Assembly (NCBI RefSeq): GCF_014805685.1
Contig: NC_060900.1
Location: 6,183,101-6,247,100 of the forward strand
Source of the DNA: Silurus meridionalis
Taxonomy: Eukaryota > Chordata > Actinopteri > Siluriformes > Siluridae
DNA length: 64,000 nt
Reading direction: 5' to 3'
Position numbers and translations under genes: made by a program. The notes beneath the pieces were generated by a model. It worked only from the letters and a program-made list of their open reading frames with translations, had not been told where the DNA came from and searched no databases. Numbering within the stretch: the stretch's first letter is position 1; the number at the start of each line of letters is the position of its first letter. Of this stretch, positions 39,731 to 53,554 are shown in pieces.

Positions 39731-42700
39731 GTCAAAGGCGGACCAGGACGGAAAGAGAAAAGAGAGAGGGACAGCAGAGGGGCGCAAGAAAGAGAGGATG
39801 AGAATGAGGAAGAAAGAAGTAGTTTTGTGTGCCAAGTTCATTCAGGGCCCTGGACATGCAGATGCAGAGTAAGGTTAGAAAACACTATCATAGAAAAAGA
39901 CAGGGAAAGGGAAAGGGAGAGAGAGTCTGAGTGGCATATAGATTGGGCCAGGTAGAAGGCAGTGCGAAAGAATGCAAATCAGGAGAATGACAAATATTAA
40001 AAAACACACAGTCGTTGAAATCTAGGGGCCTCATAGACAGAATTCTGGACTTCATGATGCTGAAAACCCTGTGTGTCCATCTTTAGAAATAAGTAATAAG
40101 AAAGTGCTTCTGGAGCCTTATTTCCGAGAAGGTCTCTGTGCTATCACCAGCTGAGCGCCAATCATAGCCATTGCTGAACTGTGCATCTCAAATGCCAAAG
40201 CAAATCAACCCCATTCCATTTAGATTTTGATTTATCCCAGGCAGCCTGGCATATATCTCAACTCTGGACCAATCTGGTGATGAACAATATGTTTAATGGG
40301 TATAGAGAATTATGCATGATCTCAGTTATTAAGCAATATTGATCGAAAGTCTATTAGGCGAGGACGTATAAGAGATATAGATGACATATTTTGGCTTTGC
40401 TCCAAAAGGACGGCGCGTCACATCCGTACTCATGGTGAAGCTAACGGCGGGTAAACACAAGCTGTTATTTCTGTATATTTGAACACGAACGCATTCCTAA
40501 TCCTCTGCACTCGAATGTAAGTTCTCCGCATTCGAATCATATTAAATCTTCCATACCTCTGTCAGTCAATCCGACAATTTAAAAATAACAAACCCGGCCG
40601 AGCATTTCTGGATTCCTCCCGAAAATCCGAAAAAGCCAGCCCACATGATGCAGTGTATTCCCATGCTGGGAGTGAGGGAAAATAAATATTCCTCTAATTA
40701 CAGAAAGAAGGGAAAAGACACAGGCAGATGTCTAAGATGACAAACCCCAGATGGGTATCTCAGCCTGGGACGCCTCCTGACCACAAGGCTGGACAGAGAC
40801 CCACAACGCTGCCATCGCAAGCTTGTAGCTGCAAAAAGAGACGAGTCCCAGTGATTTTAGAATGTAAATATTTGTCTCCGAGCTTGGCTGTGGCATGTCA
40901 GCTGACTCCGTTTTCCTGCTTTATGCTATATAAGTTGACAACTGAATGGTAATAGATTGAAAATGAACAGAAAACGGTTTTCCACCAAGACTGGATCTTA
41001 TAATGCGTATGAGTTTTCAAATTGTTTTATGCATACATATCCTTATTTGGACACCGTTAGTTATATTGAACGGTACTGTCTTTAGGGATTATCTTCCTTC
41101 ACGGTAGTATTCAGTGCCTCTGGCCAGGTGAATGGAATCTAACTGAGAACTACATGTGATGGGGAACAAGAAATGCTCTGGCATTGTTCCTGCAGGAAAT
41201 CCCTGCCTGCATTCATACCTGCTGGTGTCTCACCACAAATCGCACCCCTTCCAATCTATTCACCCCCGGTGCTCAGAAAATGCCTTCTAAGAGAAAGGGT
41301 CAAGAACCTATTACCAGCTTTGATAACAATGACCCCCAGCCATGCTCCCCCACTCTTCTACTTCCAACCTCCCCTCCTCCTCACTCTTCCACTCTGTCGG
41401 AGTCCGTCTATCTATCTTTCCTCTTTCTCTTGGCACTCTGTCATATGCCACAGAATTTCAAAATCGGCTTATTTTGGTGCAGGAACCTGAACATGACTGA
41501 GTGCAAAATGGTTTGGATGAGTGACATGACGTCCGAAAGAGAGCAGGAAACAGCATAAAAAAAACCCAACAACACGAAAAAAAACGCAGAATCGTTGCTC
41601 ATAACTTTTCTTCTAGGAACCTTCACATCGACACATCCATTTTCTGCTATTTTTCCATGTATTCCGATTTTCTTTCCCCCCCCTTCTTCTCATTTTTGGC
41701 TGCGTGTGAGTACTCTGCGTTTCAGCTGGCCCAGTCGCCTTCTTGCTGCGGTGGAACGGGTTTGGAGGACTCTCGCGCCGTTTTTATCAGGATGACTATT
41801 TTCGTGGCAAAGCTCCCTCTCGCTTCAACCCCCTTCCCTTCTCCGTCCGAAATAGTCTGCGCCTTAACGAGCCCTCGCCCGTCCCTTTTCCCAGCTATAA
41901 AAACAAGGCAGCGCTGAAGATGCTTGGAGGATGTGGTTATTATTGCGCCGAGGCCCGGGCCAGTTTCAGTAAATGATGCTCCAAACATAGCCTGAAAGGA
42001 ATGACTTGGGCTTCTGCTCATCATTCCTCATTTGCACAGGCCATGAGTCAGCCATGGTGATATTATTTGTTCCAGAGAAAACACCGACTCTTTCTCTTTC
42101 TCTTACACACACACATACACACACATACAACGCACACTCTTTCCCTGACTATACTTGGCCTGGCTAAGTAATTCAAAAAACATGGCCATAATTTGCTATG
42201 ACATGTTTCATTTCGGAGCTCCGATCAGATAGTCATCTCTATTGCAAGCGTCCTCTGGACAGGAGTAAAGTGGGGCTATTTGGGCTGACTGGGAAATGGG
42301 TTTTGCATGGGCCAAAAATGACCTGGAACCTGAATGGCAATGCTTTGTTTATTCTTTCGCTCGCGTCCGCCGAAACTCAAATGAGCCATATGCCCCCACA
42401 TGGATGTCAAGTCGAACTGTCCGCCCACGTTACCGAGAAGAATGCCATTAAAACCAAGAGGGACTTGCAGCATAGCCGTGATATTAAAAGCAGGAAACAG
42501 GCCCAAAAAAAGTGTTAGCGCAGATAGAAGATAAGAGTTTAAAAGGGGTGTATTTACTGGATTCAAAGTCAGCGGTTAAATTCTGTGCTTTAGTAGGTTA
42601 CCGTAGCCAAACTAAGCCACAAAAATGAACATTTTCCTCAGGCAGAGCGAAATGAAGTGGAGTAAAGAAGGAGTAAGACAGAAAGACAGAGACCGTCAAA

Positions 42701-42826
42701 CAGAGAGAGTGAGAGAGGCAGAAGGAGAAAGTGAAAGAGGTTGGTAAACGCTGGCCAGTGACCTGCTGAGGTTTAATTTGGGTGAGAGTTGAGCAGGACG
42801 CCAGAGGCAAGCCAACATGCATGTAT

Positions 42827-42829
<3 letters not shown>

Positions 42830-42886
<57 letters not shown>
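42830..42886. repeat. (CA)n microsatellite
   Basis: About 28 AC units. Confidence 0.96.
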
Positions 42887-42887
<1 letters not shown>

Positions 42888-45804
42888 AGGGAAATGTCTC
42901 TTTGCCCTTCTGTCACCTTTGTAGGAACCATTACTTCCACCCACACACTGTCCCTGATGGAGCAGCAGTCTTATCAACTCAAGTACGAAAACTATCCAAT
43001 CAAACTCCATACACACACAACCAAAACATATACACTAAAGAGATATCAAAACATTACTGATAAAACTGGTGGGAAAGATCCATTGCATATAATTAACAAC
43101 TTTATAGATACTGTGACTCTTAATTATTTTCATGTATTGTATATTTTTATTAATATATTATTATGCCATATTTGTCAATCAGCTGCTAACTGAAACTGTA
43201 GCTTTCTATTAATTATGTATAATGGCATAACACAAGTGTATTATGAGTTTACACACTAAGGCATTAATGGAAAGTCTCCGAACTTTACGCATGCTTCACA
43301 CAATGTTTTTTTTTTCAGCAGGAATATGCTTTTTGCATGAACATATGTTATACTCCATTCAGATTTTTTTATAAGGTGGTGCAGGATTGTGGTGTCTGAG
43401 CCAAGATGCTCTCAAACAGAACCACGAAACACTTCAGCTGCATCCAATTCAGGCTTGAATGTCCTAGAAACGAATCTTTGGGGGGATAAAATTATCCAAA
43501 GATGGCCAGAAGAAGCTTCGCTAAGTCAACAGTGGTAGACTGGCGATAATTGCCCTCACTGCTTCAACAGCTGTACAAGCTGATGTGCTCAAAGAAGGAA
43601 GAATAGCCCCTTTCAGAAGGGCTCGCTGTCCCTTTGGGCACCCCCTTTTAACCCCTCCCGATTCTGTTGGATCAACTGTAAACACATTGCAGCCCGTCCA
43701 CTATGGCTTTGTTGCTTAAAGCCCCATTTTTCTTGGCTGGCTGTGGTGCGAGCTCAATCGGATGCTGTCGCGCAGAGGACCGAATGTTTATTATGATGTC
43801 TCACAGTATGCATTCACACTGCATTGGCTTACACTTTGTTTCCACACAATCCGAGTTCCATAAGACAACTTTTTTTTTTCTTCTTTTTTTAACATAGAGG
43901 AACTTTCCAGGAGCCACGTAATACAAGACCGACACGAAGCGAGGACCCAGGGGCGGTGTCCGAGGTCAAACGTAAGTGCAGCCAAATTGGATTTGTCTCT
44001 ACCTACCTCATACCCCAATGAAAAGGGTAATTAACAATGTCTGGCTGATTGAAACAATAGTCCCCTAGTGCAACAGATAAGGCGCTCCAGCCGGAGGCGG
44101 GCAGACAGAGTTCCTGCACTTCAAAGCCTTACCGGAGACCCTGGATGCTATCGGACACTAACCTGATTGGGAATCCAATTTACGGAGGGGTGGGTGTGTG
44201 TCTAAACTCCCATAACCAAAATGCTGAAACAAAACCACTTGTGGACCCCCGCCTTCTCCGAGAACTGTTCTGTCATGACAACGTGAAGAACGAAGCATGA
44301 CCTCCTGGTTCGATTGGAAACGGACCCCAGATCTGAGGACAAGCCTCCACGCCATAATTAAATCAAGCTTTGCAGCCGCATCGGAAAGAAAGTTTGAGGA
44401 GGGGGGAGTCTGAGACAAATCATGTGATTGATTTGTGAGTTCTCGAGTAAGGAAAGTTGACAAGGTCACTTTCAATTAATGGCCTTCTTGCATGCAGAGA
44501 GTTGTTACTAGGTGGTTTGCTGTGTTGCTTGAGTATGTCAGAATTGACAGTGGAGGCCACGGGGTAATGTGAAGATTTCCCTTAGCTGTGTTGTACATGT
44601 ACTGAAATTACCAGAATGACAGGTAACAGTGCACAGTCGTTGAGCGCCTGCAGAGCGATGAGCTCATCCCAAACTGAAATGCTGCTAACCTGCCTGCTCG
44701 TGACGTGGGCTCGCCTTTCGACTGGAGCACAGGTGTTTGCTAAAATAACACAAGAATTATGATTTATGGCTTTCCGTAAATAGAAAAAAAAACCCACACA
44801 CTACATGTTCTTTCATTAAGACTTCATGTTTTGTCCAGTCCTATTTCTGATTGAAAACAGATTGTTTGGTTCAAATAAAAATGTTGACGTTGCACCAAGT
44901 CAGGAAGCTCTCTTGATTTTTAACACATTGAAAGCGATTACAAATTGTCAGTGATGAACTATTATTTTTGACTGATGATCTGAAGATTTCTTGCATGTTT
45001 TTATACGTAAACAAAGATCATCTTTTTTTGGCCTTGAAATTGGAACCCAAATCAAGTATATAAACACATTAACCAAACTCCGCCAACACTGGTTGGCAGT
45101 TGCTGGGTGAGACGTGAGCTAGTCGTTTTTAAACCAATAAGCCATTAGCAGACACCTGCAGCCCTGAAAATAAACAGGTCGTATTTATGCTTTTCTCTCT
45201 CCGGGCGAAAACACTTGACTCGGGGCATGTCGCTCGTAGCCAATAAAAACAGATTTATTTATGCGCTTTTCATAGTGTGAACACAGTTTCACCACTACAC
45301 AAGCGAGTCATCTCGAGTCCACTATATTACAGTATATCCAGTGTTTGTTTGTTTTTTTCTTACTGTTCTCTTGCACAGCTGAGGATTGCAAAAAAAAAAA
45401 AAACCACGCTGCGCACTGAACGTCCCATTTACACACGCAACGTCTTCCAATGTGGTCCTCTCTACAATCAGGCAGAAGCCTCTGTGGTGAGTCGCTGCAT
45501 CTTTAAATGAAGATGCATGAGAGAGCAAAAATGAAAATTCCTGCAAACCAACGTTGTGACATTTGGATGTGTGTGTGAAGCTCCTCTCTCTCGCACTCTT
45601 CACAAAACCCACTCTAGCATTATGGAATGACAGGAAGTATTAAGTTCACTGGTTTTCTTAGAATTGACTATTAGTTTCTGTGTTTCTTTCGTGCTGCGCT
45701 ACCATTATAAACCTAAAGCTGCTGATTTAGTTCCTATCCTTTTGTTGCTACTATAAACGCATCTCACATTCCTGATCTGTCACATGCAGACTGAAACACA
45801 CAAC

Positions 45805-45806
<2 letters not shown>

Positions 45807-45835
<29 letters not shown>
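45807..45835. repeat. (CA)n microsatellite
   Basis: About 14 CA units. Confidence 0.92.
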
Positions 45836-45838
<3 letters not shown>

Positions 45839-45919
45839 TACCCTAGCAAGCTTGCACACCTTTGACCTTTCACCAGCAGGATTCTTATTAGTCAACGAGC
45901 AGGTTTACAGAGTTTGTTA

Positions 45920-46076
45920 CCCCACCCCCCACTGCACCCCACCCCCACCCCTCTATAATCGACCTTGTGACAAAGATCTGATCTCATTGCTTTGTATCAA
46001 GTGAATAAAGATGACACGGGGACAAAACAGCTACATCAAAGTTCATTGAGAGACTTGGGGGTGGGGGGGTGGGGGG
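45920..46076. other. Paired C-rich and G-rich quadruplex-prone tracts
   Basis: A C-rich tract (45920-45951, runs of 4-6) and a G-rich tract (46057-46076, runs of 5, 7 and 6) lie 105 bases apart. They are roughly complementary, so each strand has one quadruplex candidate and the two could pair. Confidence 0.6.
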
Positions 46077-47399
46077 TCTGCTCCTAATTTCCCGCCGCGA
46101 GCGAAGTAATCCACGGTCGTGATTAAGGTAAAGGAGTTATTCTGGAGTATTTTATTAAGAGACGCTTTAGGCACTGGAAGAAGGGCTTTATTGCTCCTCA
46201 AACAGCGTGCCATACAATACAACACAAACATTTGCTGTTATTTCAGCAAACTCGAGTCAGATGTGGCAGCAAGTTTGTTTTTTGTTTTTTTTTTTCCCTT
46301 TTTCGTTTGCAGGAGAAACTGATCATCAAAGGCAAGTCTCTTAAAACAAAACTCTTCTCTTCTGCAAAGGTCTTGCCCTGAGTCGGGTCCGGTAGATAAA
46401 TACAGAGGTGTCAAAAGAAAGCAGGAGAATCCGCTGACTTGTTTTTAATTAACAAACCCGAGTGCTGACATGCATGCTGTGAAGATGTAGGGAACGCTAT
46501 CTTTTCAACACATTAGTGATTTTTGGCTACTCGGGACACGGAGCATTTCATGCAGCATCAATGAACGGTCACATATTACGGGATGTTCCACCTTGACTGG
46601 TTCATGGAGACCGGACCCATATTAAAAAATACACCTGACCAAACATATCGTTCTTCTGAGAGATTTGAATAGCCTTAATTTGCCGAGCCACACGGTATCC
46701 GCAAAAAAATCAGGGATTATAAGGAATGTCCTTTTTTTTTTTTTTTATTGATACCTGCTGCACAATACACAACTTCCACCGACGTTTGGATATCAGATGC
46801 ATTCAATTCACCGGACCTCAGTACATCAGGGAAATTAACCAACTCATCTGTCAAACATATATCTGCTCTTAATCCCCCCACTATGGATGCAGTAAGTGAG
46901 GAGGGCAACCTGTGGGCTCTAAACCAACCGGTCTCTGAGCCCTATGACCTCTTGCCATTCCAAATATGTCAGTCAAACAGAGAAGAATAACAAACAAAAG
47001 GTTACTAAATGATCTCAGGTGGCACAGGAACCTGCATGCAACCATAATGAACTAGAAGTAGTATGGTGTCACAATTGAACAAATACTCAGAGTGCTTATA
47101 TTTAGCACTCACGTTTTTATGAATAATTTTCTCGATTCTATTTACTGCAGGGTGACGTTTTTCACGAAGGACAAAGGGCTTTATGGTTCTTTTTTGATAA
47201 TTTGATAAGCTGCCGTACTACCTTCAATAGAGGCAGGTGAGGGAATACCTCTTTACAACTAACATACTTTTTTAGCACAGTTAGCACAGTTTAGCAAAGT
47301 AGCATTTGTAAATTTGCAAATGTATTTTTGATGTGATGTTAGACAGCTGATGATATATCACAGCGGGACAACGATGAACCAAAAACAACAGAAGAATAA

Positions 47400-47708
47400 G
47401 GCTACGTCTACGCTAATCCAGATACATTTGAAAATGGCGTTTTTTATCGAAAAACGCTCCGCTTTCACAATTTAATTTCCCAAAAGTTGCTCATCCACAC
47501 TGAAACATCTGTAAACGCTTACTTCCCTGTACTGCGTATGAACAAATTGTAAGATGTTTCGAACGGCATCATTTTGGGCATTTTCGAATTTATACACTTT
47601 GGAGAGCATTTTCAAAAAGCTACGTTTTCGTTTATGATAACGCCGTAGTAGACAGAGAGAAAAACTATGCGTTTTGAAACAAAAAAACATATTAGTGTGG
47701 ACATGGCC
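47400..47708. mobile_element. Nonautonomous DNA transposon with terminal inverted repeats
   Basis: The ends GGCTACGTCTACGCTAAT and ATTAGTGTGGACATGGCC are near-perfect inverted complements. The 309-base interior contains repeated AAAACG/CGTTTT runs and no transposase. The layout is that of a miniature inverted-repeat element common in fish. No convincing target-site duplication was seen. Confidence 0.65.
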
Positions 47709-48199
47709 TAAACAGGATGCTCAGAACCTACATTTGTTCGTCTTTGTTTATTAGCACAATAAATATTTCCAACACTGACACCTCAAATGGAATCGTTTCT
47801 GAGCTGTTTTATTACTTTTTGAATTTTTTACATATTTGTGTGATACATCAAATGCATTTTTCAGAGCTTTGGAAAATCTGAAAAGCGGCCACACACTGAA
47901 GTACACTGCATACCCACGGGCTTCTGTCGTGTTAAATGCGACTGTGTCCAGCGTCCAAAAACTGACAGCGCTGCCTTCAGAATAAAAAAAAAAAACGTTT
48001 GTTTTAAATAACTTGGCGCCAATTAAAACACTTTAATTGACATCTTCAAGAAAACCTCTAAGACATTTGCGAATGGTCAGCTCCGGAGTGGACTAACAGC
48101 CACACAGGCTGGCATTCTAACCGCCCGTAAAACACGACGCAGAAACCGGATCTTTGTTTTATGTTTAGCTGAAGGATGTGGCTTGACTCGAAGGCATAA

Positions 48200-48206
<7 letters not shown>

Positions 48207-48257
<51 letters not shown>
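48207..48257. repeat. (GA)n microsatellite
   Basis: About 25 GA units. Confidence 0.95.
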
Positions 48258-48258
<1 letters not shown>

Positions 48259-48923
48259 AAATGTCACTGAGAACTTGTATATGTGTGGCACTCAAGTCTA
48301 CGGGCCACTTGCATTAAGAGTCTCATGTATAAATCTTCCTCGATAAATGAGACCGAAAGCTATAAGAAGTGTGATCCAGGTGATCTAGGTGAGACCTCTG
48401 GTCTATTTTTTATAACCAATCAAATATCTATGGATTCTAAGTGTTCTTGGCTCAACGCCAGCTAATCAGGTGTGACCTGGAAGACTTTGAAAACACACAG
48501 GCACTTTGCTTCCTGTCGTGTCACGTGTTCTCTCGGCAATGTGAACAGGACAAACAGTGTTGTGTTAGGCAGCGGCCAGGTGAGTATCTTTTCGAGTAGG
48601 AGTTAATAATTATCTTGAAAGTGGACGTGGGATGAGGTCTCTCACCAGTACAGTACATCCTTTGCCCTTTGTGGAGGATGCTAATCTCACACAAGGCTCT
48701 CTTTGGGGACGTCCCAGCTGATAATGTCATGAGTCGGGTGTATAACAGAGCAATTTGTTTTGCTCCCAGAGCTATGTTCCCTCTCTCTCTCTCTATGTCT
48801 CACACACTCTCGCTGTCAGACTCTGGATTGCTGGAGTGCAATGAGAATGGATTATTGATCAGTGGATTTTAAAGAGGCTACATAATAAATAACTGAATAA
48901 AACTAAATAGTGGGGTTGCTCTC

Positions 48924-48926
<3 letters not shown>

Positions 48927-48984
<58 letters not shown>
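48927..48984. repeat. (AT)n microsatellite
   Basis: Twenty-nine AT units. Confidence 0.95.
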
Positions 48985-48988
<4 letters not shown>

Positions 48989-49864
48989 AACTGATGCATC
49001 TTTTTTATTATATTTGCATAGGTTAAAAAAAACTATTTATTTATATATCGTTATTAGTAGATGTGCTCTACTTATATTATATAGAAAGTGACCAATAATT
49101 TGTGACCAAATTTTCTATTCTAAATGTGATTCAAATATTCTAAATATTATAATCTAGATTGATTTCTCCTCACTAAACGGTTTTTGAGCGCGTTCTCTCA
49201 GCACCACTGCTGCTACCTGAATATAACTACGGACACTACGGAGACTAAGGCGTGCCCTGAGAGTCCTACAGAATATAGATTAAGATTATAGATGGCACAT
49301 GCATATTCTGGTGACACTACAAAGGCCTGTTTGTGAAATTGTCATTCGTTAGAAGTCAAAAGGCACTCAAGTAAATTGATGATTTGCTGTCTGTCTGAAC
49401 CAAAGAACTATTTGTAGCATATTGAATTGCGGAGCAATATATTTTCCATTGCATCATATTGCATTGAATTAAATCGGATCGCACTGTATCCTTATAGAGG
49501 TGAATTGTATCACATCGCATCTGTAGCTGCTTCATATGCTTCATACTTCATATTGCTAATGTATCATAATTAATGTATCTTATCGCTAGCTATGCATCCA
49601 GATGTGAATAGAATCGGCGAATATAGAATATATATATATATATATGTCACAAGGCAGCTCTACATGCTTGAAGGAGACCACTACTGCCCTCTATGCTATA
49701 CATAGGCTAGCAGCAGAAGCTGTCAGTTTACAGCAAAGGAGAAAGAAACAGAATATCATCCCTTTCACCCAGACAACAGGGTCAATTATGGTCTTAGCCA
49801 ATGAAAACAACATAGCAGGAATGTATGGGCTACAGGCTGTATATTCAATCCTTTCTTTATGATT

Positions 49865-50145
49865 CATTTGTCTACAGTAACGACTTCATCCTGGTCTTGA
49901 TCACATTGGATCTGGATTTTATCTCATGAAAACTGGCCACTAGGTCGGAATACACTCAGGAGGGAATGCTAGTTCACTTTATGGGGAAATTTTGCACAGC
50001 TAGTTCACCTACTAGCATGTTTTTAGGAGGTGCAAGGAAACCAGAAGACCTGAAGAAATCCTATGTAAGAGAACACTTTGCACAGACAGTAGACTGAGAA
50101 GAGGGTTAAACCATGTACCCTGGAGCTGTGGTCTTTTCAAATCCT
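49865..50145. repeat. Dispersed repeat, copy B
   Basis: Diverged relative of the repeat at 20.6 kb, with shared landmarks in the same order: a TTTTAGGAGGTGCAAGGAAA block, a CTTTGCACAGACAGTAGACT block and the end CCATGTACCCTGGAGCTGTG. Confidence 0.45.
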
Positions 50146-50522
50146 ATATGCTAAGTAATTTAGAAAGAAATGCACTGTGCATCCTTCGGGTGAGCAGGTG
50201 AGGTCAGTGAAAACTAGTAACAATAGAGAGTCTGTCACAGTTTCACTTCTGTCCATCACATACAAGTAGAACTTGGCTTCACTCCCGAAAAGATGGGTTA
50301 ATAGAGTTCTAGTCACATTTTCTTTTTTTTTTTTCTTACAACTCTCTGTTTCGTCCAGCTTTGAAGACGGCATTGAAGCAAGGTCAAGGGGTGGAGTTCC
50401 TTGGAAGGACTAAACTACTCCAAAATAAGGATAATGGACTTCTGCAACATACTTTCACAAAGACACCATATGACCAGAGCCCCCTGCCCCCTGAATTCCT
50501 GCCTCTACCATCATCCACCCCT

Positions 50523-50526
<4 letters not shown>

Positions 50527-50565
<39 letters not shown>
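50527..50565. repeat. (CT)n microsatellite
   Basis: About 19 CT units. Confidence 0.94.
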
Positions 50566-50568
<3 letters not shown>

Positions 50569-51187
50569 CCTCTCTCTGTCACTCCTCCTCATTTCCATTC
50601 CTTCACCCTCCCCCCATCCTCCTCTCATCTCCTTTTCAACAAGAGCAGTTTGTCAGGGTCAGAAAGCAATTCAAAACCCCTATTAATGAGCGAGGGAGAG
50701 AAAAGTGAGGTACGGCAGGACAGGGGAAAGAGTGTGGGAGGGTGGAGGGAGGTGGTACTGAGGGGTGCCGGGGGTGTTTGCCATCAAAGCCGACAAGAAA
50801 AGAAGGCCAGGTGGTTGTGGGAATCGCAGCCTTTTTCGTCAGGATGGAATCTTCTGTGTAATTAGCAAGCCGGATTGGGACCCTCTGAAGCAGGAGGATA
50901 TCTCCTCGGAGGGTAACAATTTGCACTTCTACAGGAGCCGCATAGGGAGGACAGAAAAGAGAGGAAAAGGGAAACTATGGCATCTTTTATTGGGACGGAC
51001 AAAGCTGCCGCATCCTTTCAAAGGCCTGTGCCGAAGCTTCCAGAGCGAAGGAAGAGTGAGTGAAAAAATAAGGGGGCGGTAGAAAAAGAAAAGGAATTGA
51101 AGAAGTGGACCACAGTCGGAAAAGAGGCACAAATGCCAACATGCAGTTCACAGAGCAAAAACGAAGGAAAGGGAGCAAATAGAGCAG

Positions 51188-51194
<7 letters not shown>

Positions 51195-51262
<68 letters not shown>
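51195..51262. repeat. (GT)n microsatellite
   Basis: Thirty-four GT units. Confidence 0.96.
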
Positions 51263-51265
<3 letters not shown>

Positions 51266-53104
51266 CAGCTACTGACATGCAGCCAAACTACAGACACTTC
51301 CAGAATTCAACAGGCCTCTTCGCTAATGCCATTAGAGAGAGAAGGGCAAAGCACAAACTTTCATGGCAGCCTGTAATGCCAAAGACCTTCACACCTGAAA
51401 ACAGATAACTGTTTGTTGTAAGCTGTATTAAAGCATGTTAAGTTTATTGAAGCTTATATTAACTATATGCCTGATGTAGATTTTTTCATCATTAATAATG
51501 GGTTGATAATCATCAAGCAGACTCAGATCATTTTTATTTCACCTTGCCATTTTTATTTTATTATCACATAGTCAATAAATAGTTCCTAACTCTTCTGATA
51601 TACTAATTAGCCACTGCTGTCTTTTGGAACACTATATGACATATGCCATTTCGCTCCTTTCCCAGCTTGAGGTCACCATTTGTTGCCCATCACTCAGAAT
51701 GCTCTGTTCGAGCACCGGTGCACGTTTACACTTCGGGATGTTGTTGCAATTCAATATTTTCACGAGCTGCTGCATCGTTACCGTGGCGCTGGAGTTAATA
51801 GGCCATCTTGAAATGTTTTTGCTGACGCCCCCTTAAAAGCCCCTTCTCAACATTTCACTAACAAAGTGACTAGCATTTCAGTGTATCCTTTCACCAACAA
51901 CAGGAGTAACTACAAAGTTAAAACCGCAAAATGAAAAACAAAACACAGAACCTACATAGAATATAATACATTCTTGTGAAACAATATGTGCTAAGAATGA
52001 TGAGCAGTGTCTTGATCACAGCTCCCAAGGACAGAAAACATTTCTCAAAGACACACACACATTCTTATTTCAGCCTATCCCGGGACAGTGCATTCCCCTC
52101 TTTTCCTAATGACACAATATGGAGGAGAGAAGATGAGTGAAAGAGATAAACATAAAAGTCGGTGGCCTTTGAACGTGTAATCTGTGGCGGACTTTAAAGC
52201 GGCGCGGCGGACCGCGTCCCTCCGGAGAAGCTGCTCTATTGGGAACAGCATTCACTTTCTTATCACCAAAGAATGGAACATCAAAGCCTGAAGAAGTCAC
52301 GTCTGTCCGAACACAACCCACAGGACAAGGGAGGATACTGACCCAGCCGCTAATATGGGAATTTCTGAAACAGGGGAATTACTGTGTAGTGCATGTGTGC
52401 TTGTATATGTGAGCTTGTGTGTATGGGCCATGACCAGGATGATAACAAACACTAAACAGCTCCAAAGAAAAAAATTGCCGTTCATATATTGGGAAATGTG
52501 TTCGGTTTACACAAGAGCTGCTTAGCTATTTAAAGCTATGAACCCAAAACAATACAAACTGCTTTTCCTGGAGAAAATCACGCGTTAATGGAGCGGCAGG
52601 AAGTACTCACAAACCATTTATGGGTCGATTTAAGAGAACATGGAGAATAGATAAACGAATCCTGTACATGTAATTATACAAATCACCTGCACCAGTGCTT
52701 TTGCATAATCTTGTTGTTTAGTTTGCGCACAGCCAGAAGGTACACATAAAAACAAGCTTCCTAGTAGCACATCGAACATCGTAGTAGCATCTCTTACTGG
52801 ATATGTTCTAAATGCGCACCCAAGAGTCATTTATAATGCGTTTATAGCTTAGCAGCAAGACTAAATGCACTTTATGATGAACTTATGAAAGAAAACAGGA
52901 CATGTCGTACAGAGAAACGTGTAAAGGCTCTAGTGGGAATATTTTGTAGAATACTCTGCATAATTGGTTTATAAGAAATCCTTGTAGAATGATTTGAATC
53001 AGAGATAATAAAAAAAATAGATTTGATTGTAATATCATTCTTTTTTTTTTAAATAATAATTTAATAATTTAAAAAATAAATAAATATTTATATATTCAAC
53101 AATA

Positions 53105-53548
53105 TGGACAAAAGTATTGGGACCCCTGACTTTCCCAGCCATATGTAGTTCTTCCACAAACAGTAACCACAAACTTCGAAGCATACAATTTTATAAGATG
53201 TCTAGGGATGCAGTCGCATTACATTTTCCCTTCATTTGAACTATAAGACGCAAACCTGTTCCAGCATGACAATGTCTCTGTGTCAGAGCTCTGACCTCAA
53301 TCCTAATGAACCCTTACTGTATAAATTGGAACTGGCTGCACCCCAGGCTTCCACAGCTCACCCTACATAAGTAGCTGATTTACTAACACCCTTGTGGCTG
53401 AATGAGCACAAATCTCCACACTCCGAAATCTAGTGGAACATCTTCTAAGAAGAGTGGAGGTTATTACCACAGTAAATGGGGACTAATTATGGAATGTTCA
53501 AAAACCACATACAAATAATATGGTTAGGCGTCCGCAAACTTTTGTCCA
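53105..53548. mobile_element. Tc1/mariner-type transposon relic with intact short inverted repeats
   Basis: A 444-base element begins TGGACAAAAGT and ends with its exact complement ACTTTTGTCCA. A TA precedes it, as expected for the TA target of this superfamily. The interior contains remnants of the transposase catalytic region: QHDN-like at about 53260 and SDLNP-like at about 53290. The reading frame is disrupted and much of the gene is missing. Confidence 0.7.
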
Positions 53549-53554
53549 TGTATC

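Larger units (their letters stand above)
40000..47390. other. Intron 1 stretch without recognised genes
   Basis: Unique sequence interrupted by the CA tracts and quadruplex-prone pair listed. Nothing else was recognised. Confidence 0.5.

Noticed and set aside
44055..44130. tRNA-like stretch (AGTGCAACAGATAAGGCGCT)
   Set aside because: A box-A-like start is present but no convincing B box or cloverleaf follows; at most a very old SINE fragment.
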